A stretch of 64,000 nt of DNA from Ziziphus jujuba (GCF_031755915.1 NC_083379.1:47748001-47812000), one strand, 5' to 3'. Shown: positions 1 to 26,802, counted from the stretch's first letter. The notes: a model not told the origin generated them from the sequence alone. Numbers and translations are program-made.

Positions 1-221
1 ACACTTACATTCAACTTCGACATTCATTGTCTCACTATAGTTCATTCAGATTTAACATTCATTAAGGAAGAACAGAATATTCAAGGAAAAAATACTGCTC
101 AAACAGACTAAATAGGCATGAAAAATTCCACCACAAACATCTCTCTAAAAGTTGCATTTTGTGGCAGGGAGATGAGACTTTTAAGTAGTTACTATGAAAA
201 TGTATGTATAGGTAGAGCATG

Positions 222-3310
<3,089 letters not shown>

Positions 3311-4330
3311 TGATGATTTTTGCCCACAACACCCCTTACCTTTCCTTTCCTTTTTGTTTTTATTCTCTTTACCATTCTTCCTTGTATATTTATTGCTTAT
3401 TGCAGCGGAGAAGACGAGAAGAAGCGTATGTGTGTATGTATGTATGTATGTCAAACACTAAGAGCCAGCCTTTTTGGAAAGGAATGATGGATGGATGTGC
3501 TGTCGTCACTCCTTATTCACATTCCACGTTCACAAAGTACAATTGCCACGTCCATGCATGCGTCATCCTTTTTTTTTTTTTTTTTTTTGGCTAAATAATA
3601 ATATCATCTCTTTTATTATGTGCTTTGTTTCTCTCTTATATACTCTTTAAAGCTTATAACCATGTAGTATATTGCCAAAATAAAGAATAATAAAGTTATA
3701 ACCGTAGTATGTACATGATCTGTTTCTATTCTATCAAAATATAACAATAAAAAGAATGCTACATATAATTATAACTGAAAAAGTCCAATCTAAACGGAAG
3801 CCACCGTGGAATTTGAGTTTGACCTTGCTGGCATTTTTTGGAAATAAAAAAGTTTTATTATTTATTATTATTGTTGATGATAATTATTAATTTATATAAT
3901 AAATTTTAATAAAAGCTTAAAAAATCATTTAAAATATAAATTTTATTGATAATTATAATATTTTTTATTTATCAATATACCTCAATTCACTAAAGTAAAA
4001 TTATATATTTTAACAAATATGTACAAACGCACAGCAAAGGCTACCAATTAGCCCTCCATACTTAACGGACAATAACGTTATTGAACGACTGTGATTGTCG
4101 TTTATTTTATTTTTCTTATTTATAGTAAAAACTAAAAGATACACACATATGTATATACATAGAATACAAACAGGTACACATAATGTATAACAATCGATGT
4201 ATATATATATATATATATATATAGCAGTAGGTGCTGCTTAATTGCTAATTAAGAAGGAAGAAGGATGAATATGTCTCTGATATCACCAGTCTATCATTCA
4301 TTATATATATATATATATGTATATATATCA
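3311..4330. other. Intergenic DNA between AER-1 and AER-2
   Basis: The first ~200 bp above 3310 should contain the AER-1 leader and promoter. I see no clean TATA box. The rest is AT-rich, with a T tract at 3571-3588 and a (TA)n run at about 4198-4222 that would fall in the 3' region of AER-2. No coding sequence is supported. Confidence 0.6.
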
Positions 4331-5854
<1,524 letters not shown>

Positions 5855-6993
5855 TATTTTTTAATTAATATTATTCACGAACGTACCAAGCCTACTCTGA
5901 TCACTATCTATCTATCTCTCTTCCTCTCTCTCTATCAATTAATATCTACAACTTTAATTTGTTGTTACTGCTATTAACTTTAAATATTACACACACACAC
6001 ACACATATTTATATGTTTTTACAGATGATCATCTATTATTCATGATGTTGATATTGATGGCTAGTGCTTTGAAATTAAGTTGTCGTAACGCAGTGAATTG
6101 GAGGCTAGCTAGCCAGCATGTGACAAGTACGTAATTGCTTACGAAATGAGATTGGTAGATTAGATATCCAATTCCAATTCCAATTCCAATTCCAGGACTA
6201 AATCGGAGGGACAAAGCAAAAACTATAGTTGTGTTTCAGAAGTGATATACGATTATATATGGTCGGAGCCCTAGTTGCTGCGTTGTTGAATTGTATTCCT
6301 TGGTTGGTAACACTCGGCCCAATTCAATGATTACAACCCATTGCCGTAACTTTAGGTTGGGGGCCTTCACCTCGACCTCGGCCACAGCCTCTGCGGTGAT
6401 GATACACCTGACCAATGACAATTGGCGACCCGTCACACACTCCTTTTATCGCATTGTCATCATTATCGGTCAAACCCTCTTTCCTTGTTGTAATGCAATA
6501 AGTACTGCACATGTAAATGTAAAATGTAGTACGTAATCATATCAATATCATCCTCCTTTGGGTTCTGAATTGATGGAAAAAGTTAAAAAAAATAAAAATA
6601 AAAGGTTACAAGTTTGAATTGAATTTGAATTATTCGTACCATTAATACACCATCTTATACTTTATAAATATTAAATAATCTTTTAAGGCTTATCAACAAC
6701 CCGGGACCAAATAGTAGGGCTCAATTTTTTCTTCCTTTCTCTTTTCATTTTTTTTGTTCTAAAATGTGCCCACCTAATTTCGCCTTCCAATTTGTTTAAT
6801 TATGGATTTTATTCAACATGTTTTTTATTTTAGCTTTTTATATCAAACTTTTATTACTTTAACTAATTCTTCTAGTTTTATTTTAGATTTTTTTTAAATC
6901 AAATTTTCTTAGTCTGCCGATGCTTGTCAATCATCATTTATTTATTTTGTTAATTTGCTTGAAAATACAAACACATGAACGATGAACTTCATC

Positions 6994-7045
<52 letters not shown>

Positions 7046-7988
7046 GATGAAACACTCATAGTGGGTACCCCACAACTAAATTTAAAAAGAAATTTTAAAG
7101 CAACTTTAATGGTATGACATTGTTGAAATTGGTTAAGATTCTTTCTTTTTACCTTCTTCAATGGAAAATTTTAGAGTTTGACAATTGCAAATTTGAAATT
7201 AAAGCAAAATTTTTAGAGTGTCCCATTATTATAAAATTTGTGAACCGCATGTCATTTATTGAATCAATTATTATTACTAGTTGGTAAAAAATAATTCAAA
7301 TGTAAATCTATCATATTTAAAGTTAGAAATTGCCATTTTTTAGTATTTGTGATTGAAAAGTAAAGGCTAAAATTTTACACTTATATTGAAATTTGTTGCC
7401 GGAGAACTTATGCCATTATTAAATTTAAAAAATGGCAATACTATTAATGTCAAAATGATATTTATCGTTATTGATACTTTTAAAAATGAGGTTTTGCTTT
7501 TGGAACAGGCCAGCTTTCGCTTTACCATGGTCCATAGTCAATAAAATACAGGGGCTAGAAGCTAATTAAATAATTAAATGCGAGAAGAAAATAAATTAGA
7601 GAGACAAGAGGGCATGTTTGATATCTTGTATTAGGGTATATTAGGGAAAAGGCACTGTATTGTTAAATTCAATACTGTCTTTGGTGGTGGAACTGGAAGG
7701 GCATTGCATTATCTAACACTCCTCTGTATTTTTTAATCCGGCTCACGGTGTATTATTAATACACCTGATTTTCATTTTCATTGTATTACGTAATATGATC
7801 GAACCTTAACGCGAAAAACTAATCGGAAAAAGAACACCTGCTCACACAAAGAAAAGCCAGAGAACTCCAACAAAATCGTCCGCTCTGCAGAGGTAACCTT
7901 AACACATGAATTTTTCGATTTTGTAATATCTCCTTTCCAAATTGTTTGAATTTTTAAATGTTTCTTTTTTATTTAGCAATGGTCAAAT
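5855..7988. other. Intergenic DNA upstream of AER-2, no gene seen
   Basis: The AER-2 leader and promoter should lie just above 5854. A stretch around 6170-6195 repeats ATTCCA units. A long (AG)n microsatellite lies near 7000. The remainder is AT-rich without an ORF that resembles a protein. A GT..AG-like arrangement at about 7893-7979 precedes the short open segment described separately. Confidence 0.55.
6999..7041. repeat. (AG)n microsatellite
   Basis: About 21 uninterrupted AG units, followed by a short ATG triplet run. It lies in intergenic DNA between AER-2 and the ABCC relic. Confidence 0.95.
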
Positions 7989-8084
7989 ATGTTTTCCAAA
8001 AAGCTTCTCTTCAATCCATCTGCTTTACCATTCGTGTCCAACCCTTTCTCAAAGAAGCATCAATCATCTCTTCTCATCTGCACA
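7989..8084 (+). other. Possible orphan first exon (weak)
   Basis: An ATG opens a 32-codon segment beginning MFSKKLLFNPSALPFVS, basic and hydroxylated like an organelle transit peptide. It ends at ACAG followed by GTCAGT, a plausible donor. A leader with a possible GT-AG intron precedes it. I found no continuation downstream that I can recognise, so it may be a stranded exon, a broken gene start, or chance. Confidence 0.2.
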
Positions 8085-9038
8085 GGTCAGTGTAAGCTAT
8101 TATTTCCCTTTTTCTCAGCTTCCTCTTCTTGAATTTGCAGAGATTGCTCTATTCATTTTTTTTTTTTTTTTTTTTTTGTTACATGATTGAAGTGGAGACA
8201 ATGTTTCATTATTGTAAAGACTTGAAAATATATATATATAATAATAATGGGTTGTAATCTGTTGTGGTCGTAGATATGTGCTTCTATTTGTTAATTAACA
8301 GAATAATCAAAGCAAGAGCATGAGAAAGAAAATATGTATTGATTATACATATATATAACTGATTGAGAATATTGGAAAAGATGGGAAGAAACAATTCCAA
8401 TTGTATGTTGATTGAGAATAGGAACTCTTATTTGGCTTTTTCTTTAATTCTATAATTTTGAAGCGTGATTGATTTTTTCGGTTTTGCCTGTATCAATATG
8501 AACAAGTACCCATGTGGTTGAAGATCCGATAATGTACCTGCATACCATATACTTAACAGTTATTTAATATAATCATAAATCATAATGTATCTTAGTTAAT
8601 CTTCATCAAGGGACCTTGTTCTTATGATTGGCCATGAACCTCTTCAAACTTGATTAGTTCATGTTACTGATTTAGTTAGATGGATTGCTGTGTTTGTAAA
8701 TATAATAGCAATTAGCAAAAGGTCCACATCTTAATTTTAAGTATGTTAATGTGAGGAGGAAATTTCGGATATGAGTTTATATAACATTCTTCATTCAAAG
8801 TGGCAGATTGGGCCAACCCCCATCATTAGATTGCAGTTGGTGTTTGATATTTGCATTAAGAAATTATCACTGCCATCCTATGGTAATGATGAAAATTCTG
8901 TGCTTTATACAATAATTCCTAATGTAGCTTTGATGATAACAATTGCAGATTCCTCTGGTTGCAAGTTATATGCTTCTCTTTCTTTTTGTTAATAATTTAA
9001 CATGTTCTTTGGTTTTGTGCATCTCGCATTTTGATTGT

Positions 9039-9071
<33 letters not shown>

Positions 9072-9381
9072 CAAAGATTCTTTTAAAAAATAAATAAATA
9101 AATAAATCCATATTGATGTGGATCATATTTATATAGCTAAATTAGCTAATCATAGTTAGCAGAGTTAAGAAAAACAATGAAGCTTTTATAGCTAAGTTAG
9201 CTAATCATATTTTGCAGACTTAAGAATAAGAATGAAGATAATCAAATGTGCCGCAAGATGGATGCAACCTTAAAAAGGCTTTTCATTATACGATAAAATT
9301 TGCCTCTATAATCTTCTAATGCTTTTAGAACTAGACTATTTTTAAGTTATTTATATAAACTTAATCCACTTTGACATGCAG
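8085..9381. other. Intergenic DNA, no gene seen
   Basis: AT-rich, with a T tract at about 8158-8177 and a (TA)n run at about 9040-9066. I cannot tell whether it contains decayed exons of the ABCC relic that follows. Confidence 0.5.
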
Positions 9382-9872
9382 GAATGTGTGATGAGATACC
9401 TCAAAGGCAAGGCTATTGTACTCGTAACACATCAAGTCAACTTCTTGTATAGTGTTATGTTGATCTTATTATGGTAATGAGATTGGATGATAATACAATT
9501 AGAAAAGTATGATGAGCTTCTAGGTTCTGGCTTGGATTTCGGAGCACTAGTTGCTGCCCACGAAACCTCCATGGATCAATAAACCCATAAAAAGGAAAAG
9601 TAAATTCTCCATAACCAACTAGATTTGTATCATCTTCCAGCCATGGGGAAGCCAATGGTGAAAACAACTCTGCGGACCAACTCAAGTCTGTGAAGGGGAT
9701 GCAAAGCTCATTAAAGAGGAAGAGAAGAAAACTGGCAGAGTGAGCTTGAATGTGCATGAACGATATTTCACCAAGGCTTGTGGCTGGTGTGGTGTAACTT
9801 ATATGCATATGCTTGTAGATATATCCAAATATATAGTGCCACTCTTTATCTGGCCTATTTTCCCATTCGCAC
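9382..9872 (+). pseudogene. ABCC (MRP)-type ABC transporter relic
   Basis: The + strand reads ECVMRYLKGKAIVLVTHQVNFL, then, after stop codons (TAA TGA at about 9475), [24 protein letters not shown]. Further on, in a continuing frame, it reads KLIKEEEKKTGRVSLNVHERYF followed by TKACGWCGV. This order matches plant ABCC transporters of the ABCC4/14 kind: the end of nucleotide-binding domain 1 with the H-loop (VTHQV), the linker with the EEE-TGRVS motif, and the start of the second membrane domain. The segment starts right after a CAG, as an exon would. In-frame stops and the absence of neighbouring domains make it a dead fragment. Identification rests on remembered family motifs. Confidence 0.8.
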
Positions 9873-10357
9873 AATTAAACTATTAAACATGCTGTTAAGT
9901 GTATCTTATTTGATCATATCATGAAATCTTAATATTATTATCTGTTTTTGTTTTTTTTTTTTCGTTTGTTATTTGTTTGACCACATGCTTTGTATTATAC
10001 AAATTAGTAAAATTTTGTTTCTAATGAAAATATATATATATATATATATAAAATTTAAAAGTTTTCTTTTTTGTAATTTAATTTTTCATTATTATTATTA
10101 TTATTATTGTTATTGTTACTACCACTACTATTATTTTACTTTTTTTTTTTTTACTATAAATTCCATAAATTTCAATGATTATTTTAATTAAAAAGTTTAA
10201 TTACAACTAGTACATTACAATACCGTGTTTGCACCAAACAAGGTATTATTATACTGTGTGTCCATATAATCCTGCACCAAATAGGATATGCATAATACGC
10301 AGGATATGCACAATATAATACATTACAGAACAATACAGTACTGAGGTGAATGAATAT
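9873..10357. other. Intergenic DNA downstream of AER-3
   Basis: Very AT-rich, with a (TA)n run at about 10029-10050 and ATT triplet repeats at 10088-10110. Part of it should be the AER-3 3' untranslated region. No coding sequence seen. Confidence 0.6.
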
Positions 10358-11711
<1,354 letters not shown>

Positions 11712-12460
11712 TTCTTTCTGATTTTCTCTCAGACTCTCTCACCCACACAGTAATTGATGAATGAGTATATATATATATATATATGATTAAGCTAAGCTAT
11801 GCTATCAGAAAATCTTACTTTAGATCTATCTCTGTTTCTGTGTTCATGTCCCATTTATTACATGAGCCAAAAAAGAAACGCAAAAGTGTATATATATATA
11901 TATATATATTTTTTTTAAGCTGGAACACAAAAAAGTATACATATACGTTTCAGATTCCTTCAGGTGTATAACTATAATGTTTTCGTAATGGAATTGGCCT
12001 CTTGAGGCCCATGTGATGTTAGTACCCATGTCACACAAATTAATTAATTACCTATGCATTTAAAGAAACATAGAGAAACAAGGTTTATCTGCCATAATAA
12101 TCAAATGGGCTTGCTGGTCAGTCAGAGTCAGAGACGGCGACGGATGCCCCCCAAATACAACATATCTATATATATTAACAACATAGAATATTATTATATG
12201 ATATGAGAGACCTTTGTTCTTGAACGGAATTCAATTAATGGTGGATAATAGTACATTTTTGACGCGGTCGGCCATTATATATATATATATATATAATGCC
12301 AGTTGTTAATTTTAACATAAATTTAATTAAGATAGATATATATGGGGAGAGTATATAAGATTTACATCAAATGATGAGATTTATTTATTTAAACATCTGG
12401 TTATATTTTTATTTATTTATTCATATACTGACACATGGAAAAGCATAGCAGAGCAGAGCA
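11712..12460. other. Intergenic DNA between AER-3 and AER-4
   Basis: AT-rich, with (TA)n runs at about 11767-11784, 11888-11910 and 12276-12295. No gene seen. It should hold what remains of the AER-3 promoter. Confidence 0.6.
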
Positions 12461-13358
12461 TCAATCAGACAAATGAAGTTGTTTTCCAAGATTGCGACCA
12501 GATGGTATTATGTAATAATAATTACCCTTTCTTTGCTTCTAGCACTTCCAACAACATAACAACCTGACAGTTTAGCGAAGTGGCCAACAAACTGACCAAC
12601 CGCAACACATGCAGCTGAGATGAACACCTTTTCTTCTTTCTTAGGATTACATATTTCGTAGAATCCAGCATAAGCAGACAAGCCGGGCATACCAAGATAT
12701 CCAGCATAGTATAAAAGAGGTACAGCAGTATGGCGGATCTTGATGATTCTTTCGGGCCTCTCGATGAGGCTGCATTCCTCCCATCGTGTGAACCCCAAAT
12801 TAAGTCACCTTCTTTCAACTCCAGATGTCCCGAATCCAACACTTTAGGCACTCCAAACCCACTTAAAGGCTGCATATATATGTTATTATTAGCTAGTTTT
12901 CAGTGTTAATTTAACTTTAATATAAATCAAAATTGCATATATATGTTATTATTAGCTAGTTTCAGTGTTAATTTAACTTTAATATAAATCAAAATTATAA
13001 ACTAATTATATATATGTCTGAAATATATACAATGAACATTAGCATTGTTTAAATTAACTTAATTATGAGTACGTAATATATAGCTTGAACTTGTACATAA
13101 GAAAGTCAGAATAAAAAAGAGATGAGATACATACAGAGGCAGGGGTATAGTTTGGGTACTGGTACTGTTGGTTGTGCATAAGAAGTCGCTGGAAGGCATC
13201 GCAGGACAAGTGAGGTTCCTCACAAGAACTCCAGTGTAACCATGCGGAACTTTCAGCTTAATAGTAGCTTCAGAGGTCACGTGCATGTCATCTTCCTTAG
13301 GAAACCGGTCCACCACATAGTTCTTGAGAATCACCTCCTTATTTTTAACCTCTGCCAT
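12461..13358 (-). pseudogene. AER-4: 2-alkenal reductase pseudogene with frameshifts and an internal deletion
   Basis: Exon 1 (13135-13358, starting MAEVKNKEVILKNYVVD) lost one base at NL-YLSCDAF, so the track reads NLTCPAMP. The next exon (from 12869) starts PLSGFGVPKVLDSGH and loses one base at IWGFTRWEE. It then runs straight from YYAGYLG into MPGLSAYAGFYEIC, so intron 2 is cleanly missing. After GSARSKER (about 12526) nearly the whole last exon is deleted. Only its tail survives at 12461-12505, coding SGRNLGKQLHLSD and a stop, about 20 bp beyond the old donor site. The KQLHLSD ending places it with AER-6 and AER-7. A coding role is excluded by three independent lesions. Confidence 0.9.
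12871..12995. repeat. Tandem duplication of about 63 bp in the AER-4 intron
   Basis: Two nearly identical copies lie back to back. Each starts TGCATATATATGTTATTATT and ends near AAATCAAAAT. The first is about 12871-12933 and the second 12934-12995, with a one-base length difference. The duplication starts at the acceptor of exon 2, so the CAG acceptor region is partly reproduced upstream. Confidence 0.85.
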
Positions 13359-13970
13359 GCTCTCTTCCTCTTTACTCTCGTCTCTCAAATGATTCACTGT
13401 AACTGCAAATACTATAATAATACATAATATAGGCTTGGACAGCCTTTCGTCTTTGTACTACCATTACATACATGCAGATGCAAATGGTTCCGTAACTGCT
13501 GACTTCATTTCTATGGAAAATTAATGGAGCCTTATGTGAGATATATATGATATATAAAATGCATCATGTAGAAATACCTAATTGCTTAATTCTTAATTAG
13601 TCCTCTCCTCACATACATCTATATATATATATATATCAATCACCATTTTATACATTTCAATCCTTAATTTCTGCATCTTTTTGCCTCTGTATTTTCTATC
13701 TTTTTTTGTTTGTTTTTTATTATTAATTAGACTAACAGATCCCAGACAAAGAGATATAATAATTAGGGAAAACTTCATCCCCTGCTTACTTAAAATGAGC
13801 TACTTAGTCTAGATCATATATGATTAATCATTAAATGTACACCAAAACACACACACACACACATACATATATATACAAAGATGATCAAAGAAACCATGGA
13901 TATTATTATTGGCTTTTATTTAAAAGATATTGCATGCTTAATTTATATATAAATGAGCTTAATGAATCAA
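13359..13970. other. Intergenic DNA between AER-4 and AER-5
   Basis: Contains a (TA)n run at about 13620-13636 and an (AC)n run at about 13846-13863. No gene seen. Confidence 0.6.
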
Positions 13971-20197
<6,227 letters not shown>

Positions 20198-21124
20198 TAT
20201 ATCATATCACATATGATGGTATTGATGATCTATCTACTTGGATGAATAAGTTTTTGGCATGTCCAAACCAAAGATATAATATTTCCTTTTCATATCCTTG
20301 TGATGAATGTCATATCACATATCTCTATCCTAAAGTTAAAATATATTGAGGGAAAAAGCAACAAAATAAGAGTTTGTTTGATTGACAACTTAAAAGGTTT
20401 TTGCAGTCTAACGAACACATGCGGCCCTACTTATTTAACAAACAATTTTCTTAGCCTTATCACTTAAGAAAAAAGTTTTAAGTAGATAGTCAACCAGTGT
20501 AGAAATTGCAAGTGACCATACTATGTTACTCCCTCTCCACCTCACAAATGGTTTTTAAACTTTATTTACTCCATTTATTCTGAAAATATTTTTAGATATG
20601 CATTCACTTTTTAAACAAATTCTTCTTGCTTACTTTGCTGATGCTGTTGCTACTCTAGACATTGTACTTGAGAAAAGCAAAAATTAATCAAAGTTGGACA
20701 AGAATACATAGTTTGGTGTTGTTTTCGAGCTAAGCTGGCACCTAGTTTTCTATTGGTATTGGTTTCTTTAGTTAGTTAGCTGGTACACTGTTAGATAGCT
20801 TTTAACAGAGCTTTACAATTGGATGGTCAACAATGCAAGAAATTAGCCATGGTCTTTTCAATAAAGATGTGAGGATATTATTGATTACATATATCACAAG
20901 GAAATGACCTTTTTAATGGTCTGTATGTGGTAGACTAATAACGTGCACATGCCCTAGGACTGAACAAAAAAAGGTTGCTTCAAGATTCATTAATATACAT
21001 GCTGCGTATAGAAAACTTGATATAAATTGAAGAAGCTCACTAGCTAGCTGTCACCATGAAGGGACATGGCAGTAATATTTAGTCATACAAGATCAAATAT
21101 ACAGATAGATAGATATGATCGTAT
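20198..21124. other. Intergenic DNA between convergent AER-6 and AER-7
   Basis: The 927 bp should contain both 3' untranslated regions. No ORF or repeat of note was seen. Because the flanking genes are close paralogues in opposite orientation, read-through transcripts from either side would be partly complementary. Confidence 0.55.
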
Positions 21125-22657
<1,533 letters not shown>

Positions 22658-24581
22658 TGATATTCTCTCTCGATCTTCGATGCTGATTTAATTTAATTGA
22701 AGCCTCCTTAATTTCCACCCTTAATCTGCTATATACATATGTATTCTTACATTTATACTATTTGATAACCAACGACTTTCCTTTACATTTTAATTTTTTT
22801 AATTGATTATTATATGCCTATGATCATGATCATATTGTTAAGGGGTAGTGTTCTTTAAAAAATATAATAAAATAAAAAATGTGTGGTGTTATTAAGAAGA
22901 ATATTAAAATGTTGCGGGATTGCGTTAGTGCTTGCGTTATTTTTCTTTCCTGACTACAAATCAAATATCAATTATATTTTTTTATTACCAAAAAAAATAT
23001 CAATTATATTTTAATACTTAATCTGCATTTTTGCATCTATAGTTCATTGCCACGCCTCTCTCATTCCTCGCTGCTGGCCGCCTTTCTCTTTTACACGCAA
23101 GACAAAGCCCAAGACCAAGACCTATTAACCCCCCACACACACACATATATGTACATATATATATATATATATATATATTTATTTACTTATTCATGAAGGC
23201 AACCCCTTGAAGTTGTCAAAGAATTATATGAATCACTCCGTCAGTGGGTTTTCTTGTTACAAGAGAATCAAAATAAACCCTGCAGCTAATCTAATCAAAC
23301 ACCAACTGCAATCATTCTTTTCCTTTTTTTTTTTTTTTTTTTTAAATGGTTCAATAGTTTTAATGGGACATCGACATTGATACTTTATAAATTGATATTA
23401 AGGAGGTGGTGCTGTGGTACTTCCTCGAAATTTATTTATTTATTTTTTTTTGGAGAGATTTAATTTTTGATTTAGCTCAATGTCAATGGTTTTCAAAGGT
23501 TTCGAAGGTTCATATTTGATTATCCATGGGCAGAGTTAGATCATTCGATTCTAACACAAAATCCACATTATTAACTCCAAGTTGCACAACCACCAGTTGC
23601 TATTTTAAACACAAACACCATATATTGCCATCTCTACAAATTTTGTCAAGTGCCTCTTTAATTAATTTTGTTACTATCTTGCTGGCTAAAAGAAACTCTT
23701 CAATAATGTTTCTTTCTTTATTTAAAAATTAAATTTAACATTATTCATACAATGACTTTAATTCTTCTGAAAAAAAAAAATTATATATATATATATATAA
23801 ATTTTTTGACATGATGTTAATGCCATATGAGCTGGCAATAAATTAAGTTATTCCCTCCGCCCCCAAAAAACAATTATTAATTAAGAAAAACAAATAGATG
23901 AATAGTCAATTGGGCTTAGGTTGAATTGGGCCCAACTTTAAGGAGTTAAAAATGCTTGTGTCGAGTTAAAACCCAGCCCATGTGGTGCAGAGTGGCGGTT
24001 ATGACTGTAGCGCAATGGCACAGTTCTATCAACACCAGTGTTTTAAAATTGTCGTTTAGCTTGTTCTGTTTTAGAGGCCGTTATGGAAAACCGTTCGTTG
24101 TGATTCATTTGGCTTATATAAAAGCAGATCCTCTTTCCAAGAAAGCTGCTAGAAATTTTCCTCCATTGTTATCAGACTTCCAAGCTTTTAGCTTGATGAT
24201 TAATGAGAACTGGTTCTCTTGGAGTTCTACAATTTGTATGAAACTTTGAAAATTGAACAATATTCAAGATCAAATCTCAAACCCAATAATATTGTATATT
24301 ATATGTAAAAACATTAATTTCCCATTTCCCAGATGGATACAAACACCCAAGAATGCAAGGCCAGGCTCCAAGCAACGCCACAGGCTCAAGCAGTATACCA
24401 AACTCTAATTAATAAAAATTCCATCACTAGCAGCTAGCTAGCGAGTATATAGTTGATTAAATTGCTACCCTAGCTAGCCTAGCTAGCTATAGCAACTATC
24501 ATAAAGTACGCAATACAACGTACGTGTAACTATATAGTTATTGTAGTATTAATATTATAAGTATGTGGGAGGGGTATAGCC
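22658..24581. other. Intergenic DNA between the reductase array and polygalacturonase A
   Basis: It begins with the AER-7 leader and promoter. A (TA)n run lies at about 23153-23178 and a T tract at 23323-23343. An open stretch at 23956-24249 (+) has a faint resemblance to the end of a retroelement RNase H domain but is not convincing. From about 24300 the DNA should be the 3' region of polygalacturonase A. Confidence 0.5.
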
Positions 24582-26616
24582 TTAGAAACAACTAGTGGGC
24601 TGAACTAAACCAGAAGCGGTTCCGGCGGCGTGAAAACAGGAAGCCTGTGCAGGGCGATTGTTGAAAGTGAGCTTGACGTCGTCCAGTTGAATCCCGGTGC
24701 AGGGGTATTTGGGACTGCAATTAAATTTGACGGCCACTTCAGTTGCGGAGGTGCCGTGGATGTCTTGGTAGGTGACGTCGCTGACTTTGATCCCCGAGGC
24801 CTGGCCGGGACAGCCTTCGTTGTCGGGGCAGTAGTTTTGGTCGATTACGATGGGGTTCTGCACATTCTCCATTACTATGTGTTGGAAAAGGACGTTCCGA
24901 GCGAACCCTGTGCTTGGCCTCCCCCACGACTTTATCCTCACACCATTTTGTGTGCCGCTAAACGTTGCTGTTTTCACTGTCACATTTTGCACACCAGCCT
25001 CCTGCGAGTCCTTTCCAAGGCTCCCAATGCTGTCCAATATTTATTAAAAATATATATATATATATATATATATAATTTGATTAATTAATTTTTTATTTTA
25101 TTTTTTTATATAAATCAACAACTGATTAATTAATTAATTGTACCTACCTGATTCCGTGGCCTGGACCACATCCAACGTTTTCGATCCACAAATTAGTGGT
25201 GCCTGGACCAATTGACACACAGTCGTCACCCGTTCCAATCTTGGAGTTGAGGATGGTCACCCCGGACGATAACTGGACGTGGATGCCGTCGGTGTTGGGG
25301 CTGTTGCCGGAGGCCGACACCTTCACACCTTGCATCTTCACGTTCTCGCAGCCGTTGACGACGATGTGGAACATTTGGCTGTTTAGTGACGTTAATCCGT
25401 TGATGTTGATGTTGTTTGAATTGGAAAACTCCAGTGTCTTCACATTGAACATCACATGATCATACACCAAATTCAACAAAATTATTTACTTACTTTATTA
25501 ATTAATTATAAATAATAATAATAATAATAAGAAGAAGGAATATGAAAAGGAAGGGGGCCGGGGATGTGATCACGTCACGTGCATATCATGCATAGATAAT
25601 AGAAGTAACTGCTGAAAGGTAGCTATTATTGAAACCGATAATGCATTCAACATTCCACATTCCACATTCCTACATACGTGGTAAGCAAATGGCTTGACTT
25701 CTGAGATTTCCCAATATATATATTCTCATTAATTAATTTTGGGGTGGATTCTTGTTTCTTGCTTTAACTTTTAACCCGGAACTGGAGGGGAGCATGCAGG
25801 GAGATGGACTGAACGTAAAATATATAATGTAATATATATGGTGTTCTTCAATAATAATATATAATATATATTCATTAACTGCTTCTTATACACTCCTATA
25901 TATTACTTGTAGCTTACCGCATGGACCATATATGAATACATATGTTAATTATTATCTTAATTAATTAATTAATAGTCCACCAGAAACTTTTGATTATTGT
26001 ACTAATTACCTTAAATTAATTAATATACTGTAAGAGTGAGCAACATAATAATAATAATAATAATACATGAATTTATATAGATAGGGGAACGTTGAATTTT
26101 ATATAATAAAAGATAGATTTATTAATTAATTACAAGAAGTATACATACCGTAGCTCCTCTGGGGCAACCCTTGCCTGAGGACTTGCAAGCCCACAGGGCA
26201 GTGCCTTGGCCGTCGAGAACTCCACCGGAAATTGTAACCCCATTTACATGCTGAAAAAGGAGCCAGTTAGCGGCATTTCCATCAGAGGGGGCCACCAGGG
26301 TTCCGGCAATGCGGATGGTAATGGCTTGATTCTTGCAATCTTCCCCACTAAACACCACCTTGCTAAGGTAGAAGCTCCCAATCGGCACGTAAATGGTGGC
26401 GGGATTTGCAGAGCCACAAGCTTTGGCCCATGCAGAAACGAAGGCTTCTGTGGAATCACTCTTCCCGTCGCCTTTGGCTCCTAAACTCACCACATTGTAT
26501 GTCACTGCACTACTGGCCAACACTGCGTTGGGGGAGATTAATCCAAACACTAGAATCACCACAACTAGTACTACAAGCATTCTGCTGGGAATTATATTAT
26601 AATTAAATGCCTGCAT
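24582..26616 (-). CDS. Polygalacturonase A (GH28 pectinase), intact, 3 exons
   Basis: Exons 26149-26616, 25148-25437 and 24582-25029 join to 401 aa, a normal length for plant polygalacturonases. A hydrophobic stretch after [13 protein letters not shown] ([14 protein letters not shown]) is a signal peptide, so the enzyme should be secreted to the cell wall, where the family hydrolyses homogalacturonan. The mature part opens with [20 protein letters not shown]. All four GH28 motifs are present in order: NTDGIH, GDDC (preceded by GT), GHGIS split by intron 2, and RIK. Paired cysteines occur in the C-terminal region ([14 protein letters not shown]). Intron 1 is 711 bp and intron 2 118 bp. Endo versus exo action cannot be decided from sequence alone. 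Confidence 0.95.
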
Positions 26617-26665
26617 TTTTTGGCACTTGCCTATGCTAAAGGCTCAAGAGCAAGAGAAAGATCAG

Positions 26666-26668
<3 letters not shown>

Positions 26669-26699
<31 letters not shown>
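26669..26699. repeat. (AG)n microsatellite in the polygalacturonase A leader
   Basis: About 15 AG units, on the gene strand a (CT)n tract, 53 bp upstream of the start codon. CT-rich leaders are common in plant genes, so this is probably transcribed. Confidence 0.9.
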
Positions 26700-26703
<4 letters not shown>

Positions 26704-26802
26704 TCTATAAAGAATTAACGATAAAATGAAAGAGAGAAACTTGAGAGGTTGAAGGAGTTGATTGTGGTGGTGCTGGGAGGGAGTTGAAACGGTTTGAAGG
26801 GG

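Noticed and set aside
9455..9874. 139-codon minus-strand ORF
   Set aside because: It is the antisense shadow of the ABCC relic; the + strand carries the family motifs.
23956..24249. Open + strand stretch with KADPLSKKAARNF, faintly like the end of a LINE RNase H domain
   Set aside because: Only a few matching residues, no poly(A) end and no flanking duplication; unlike the clear case at 47.2 kb.
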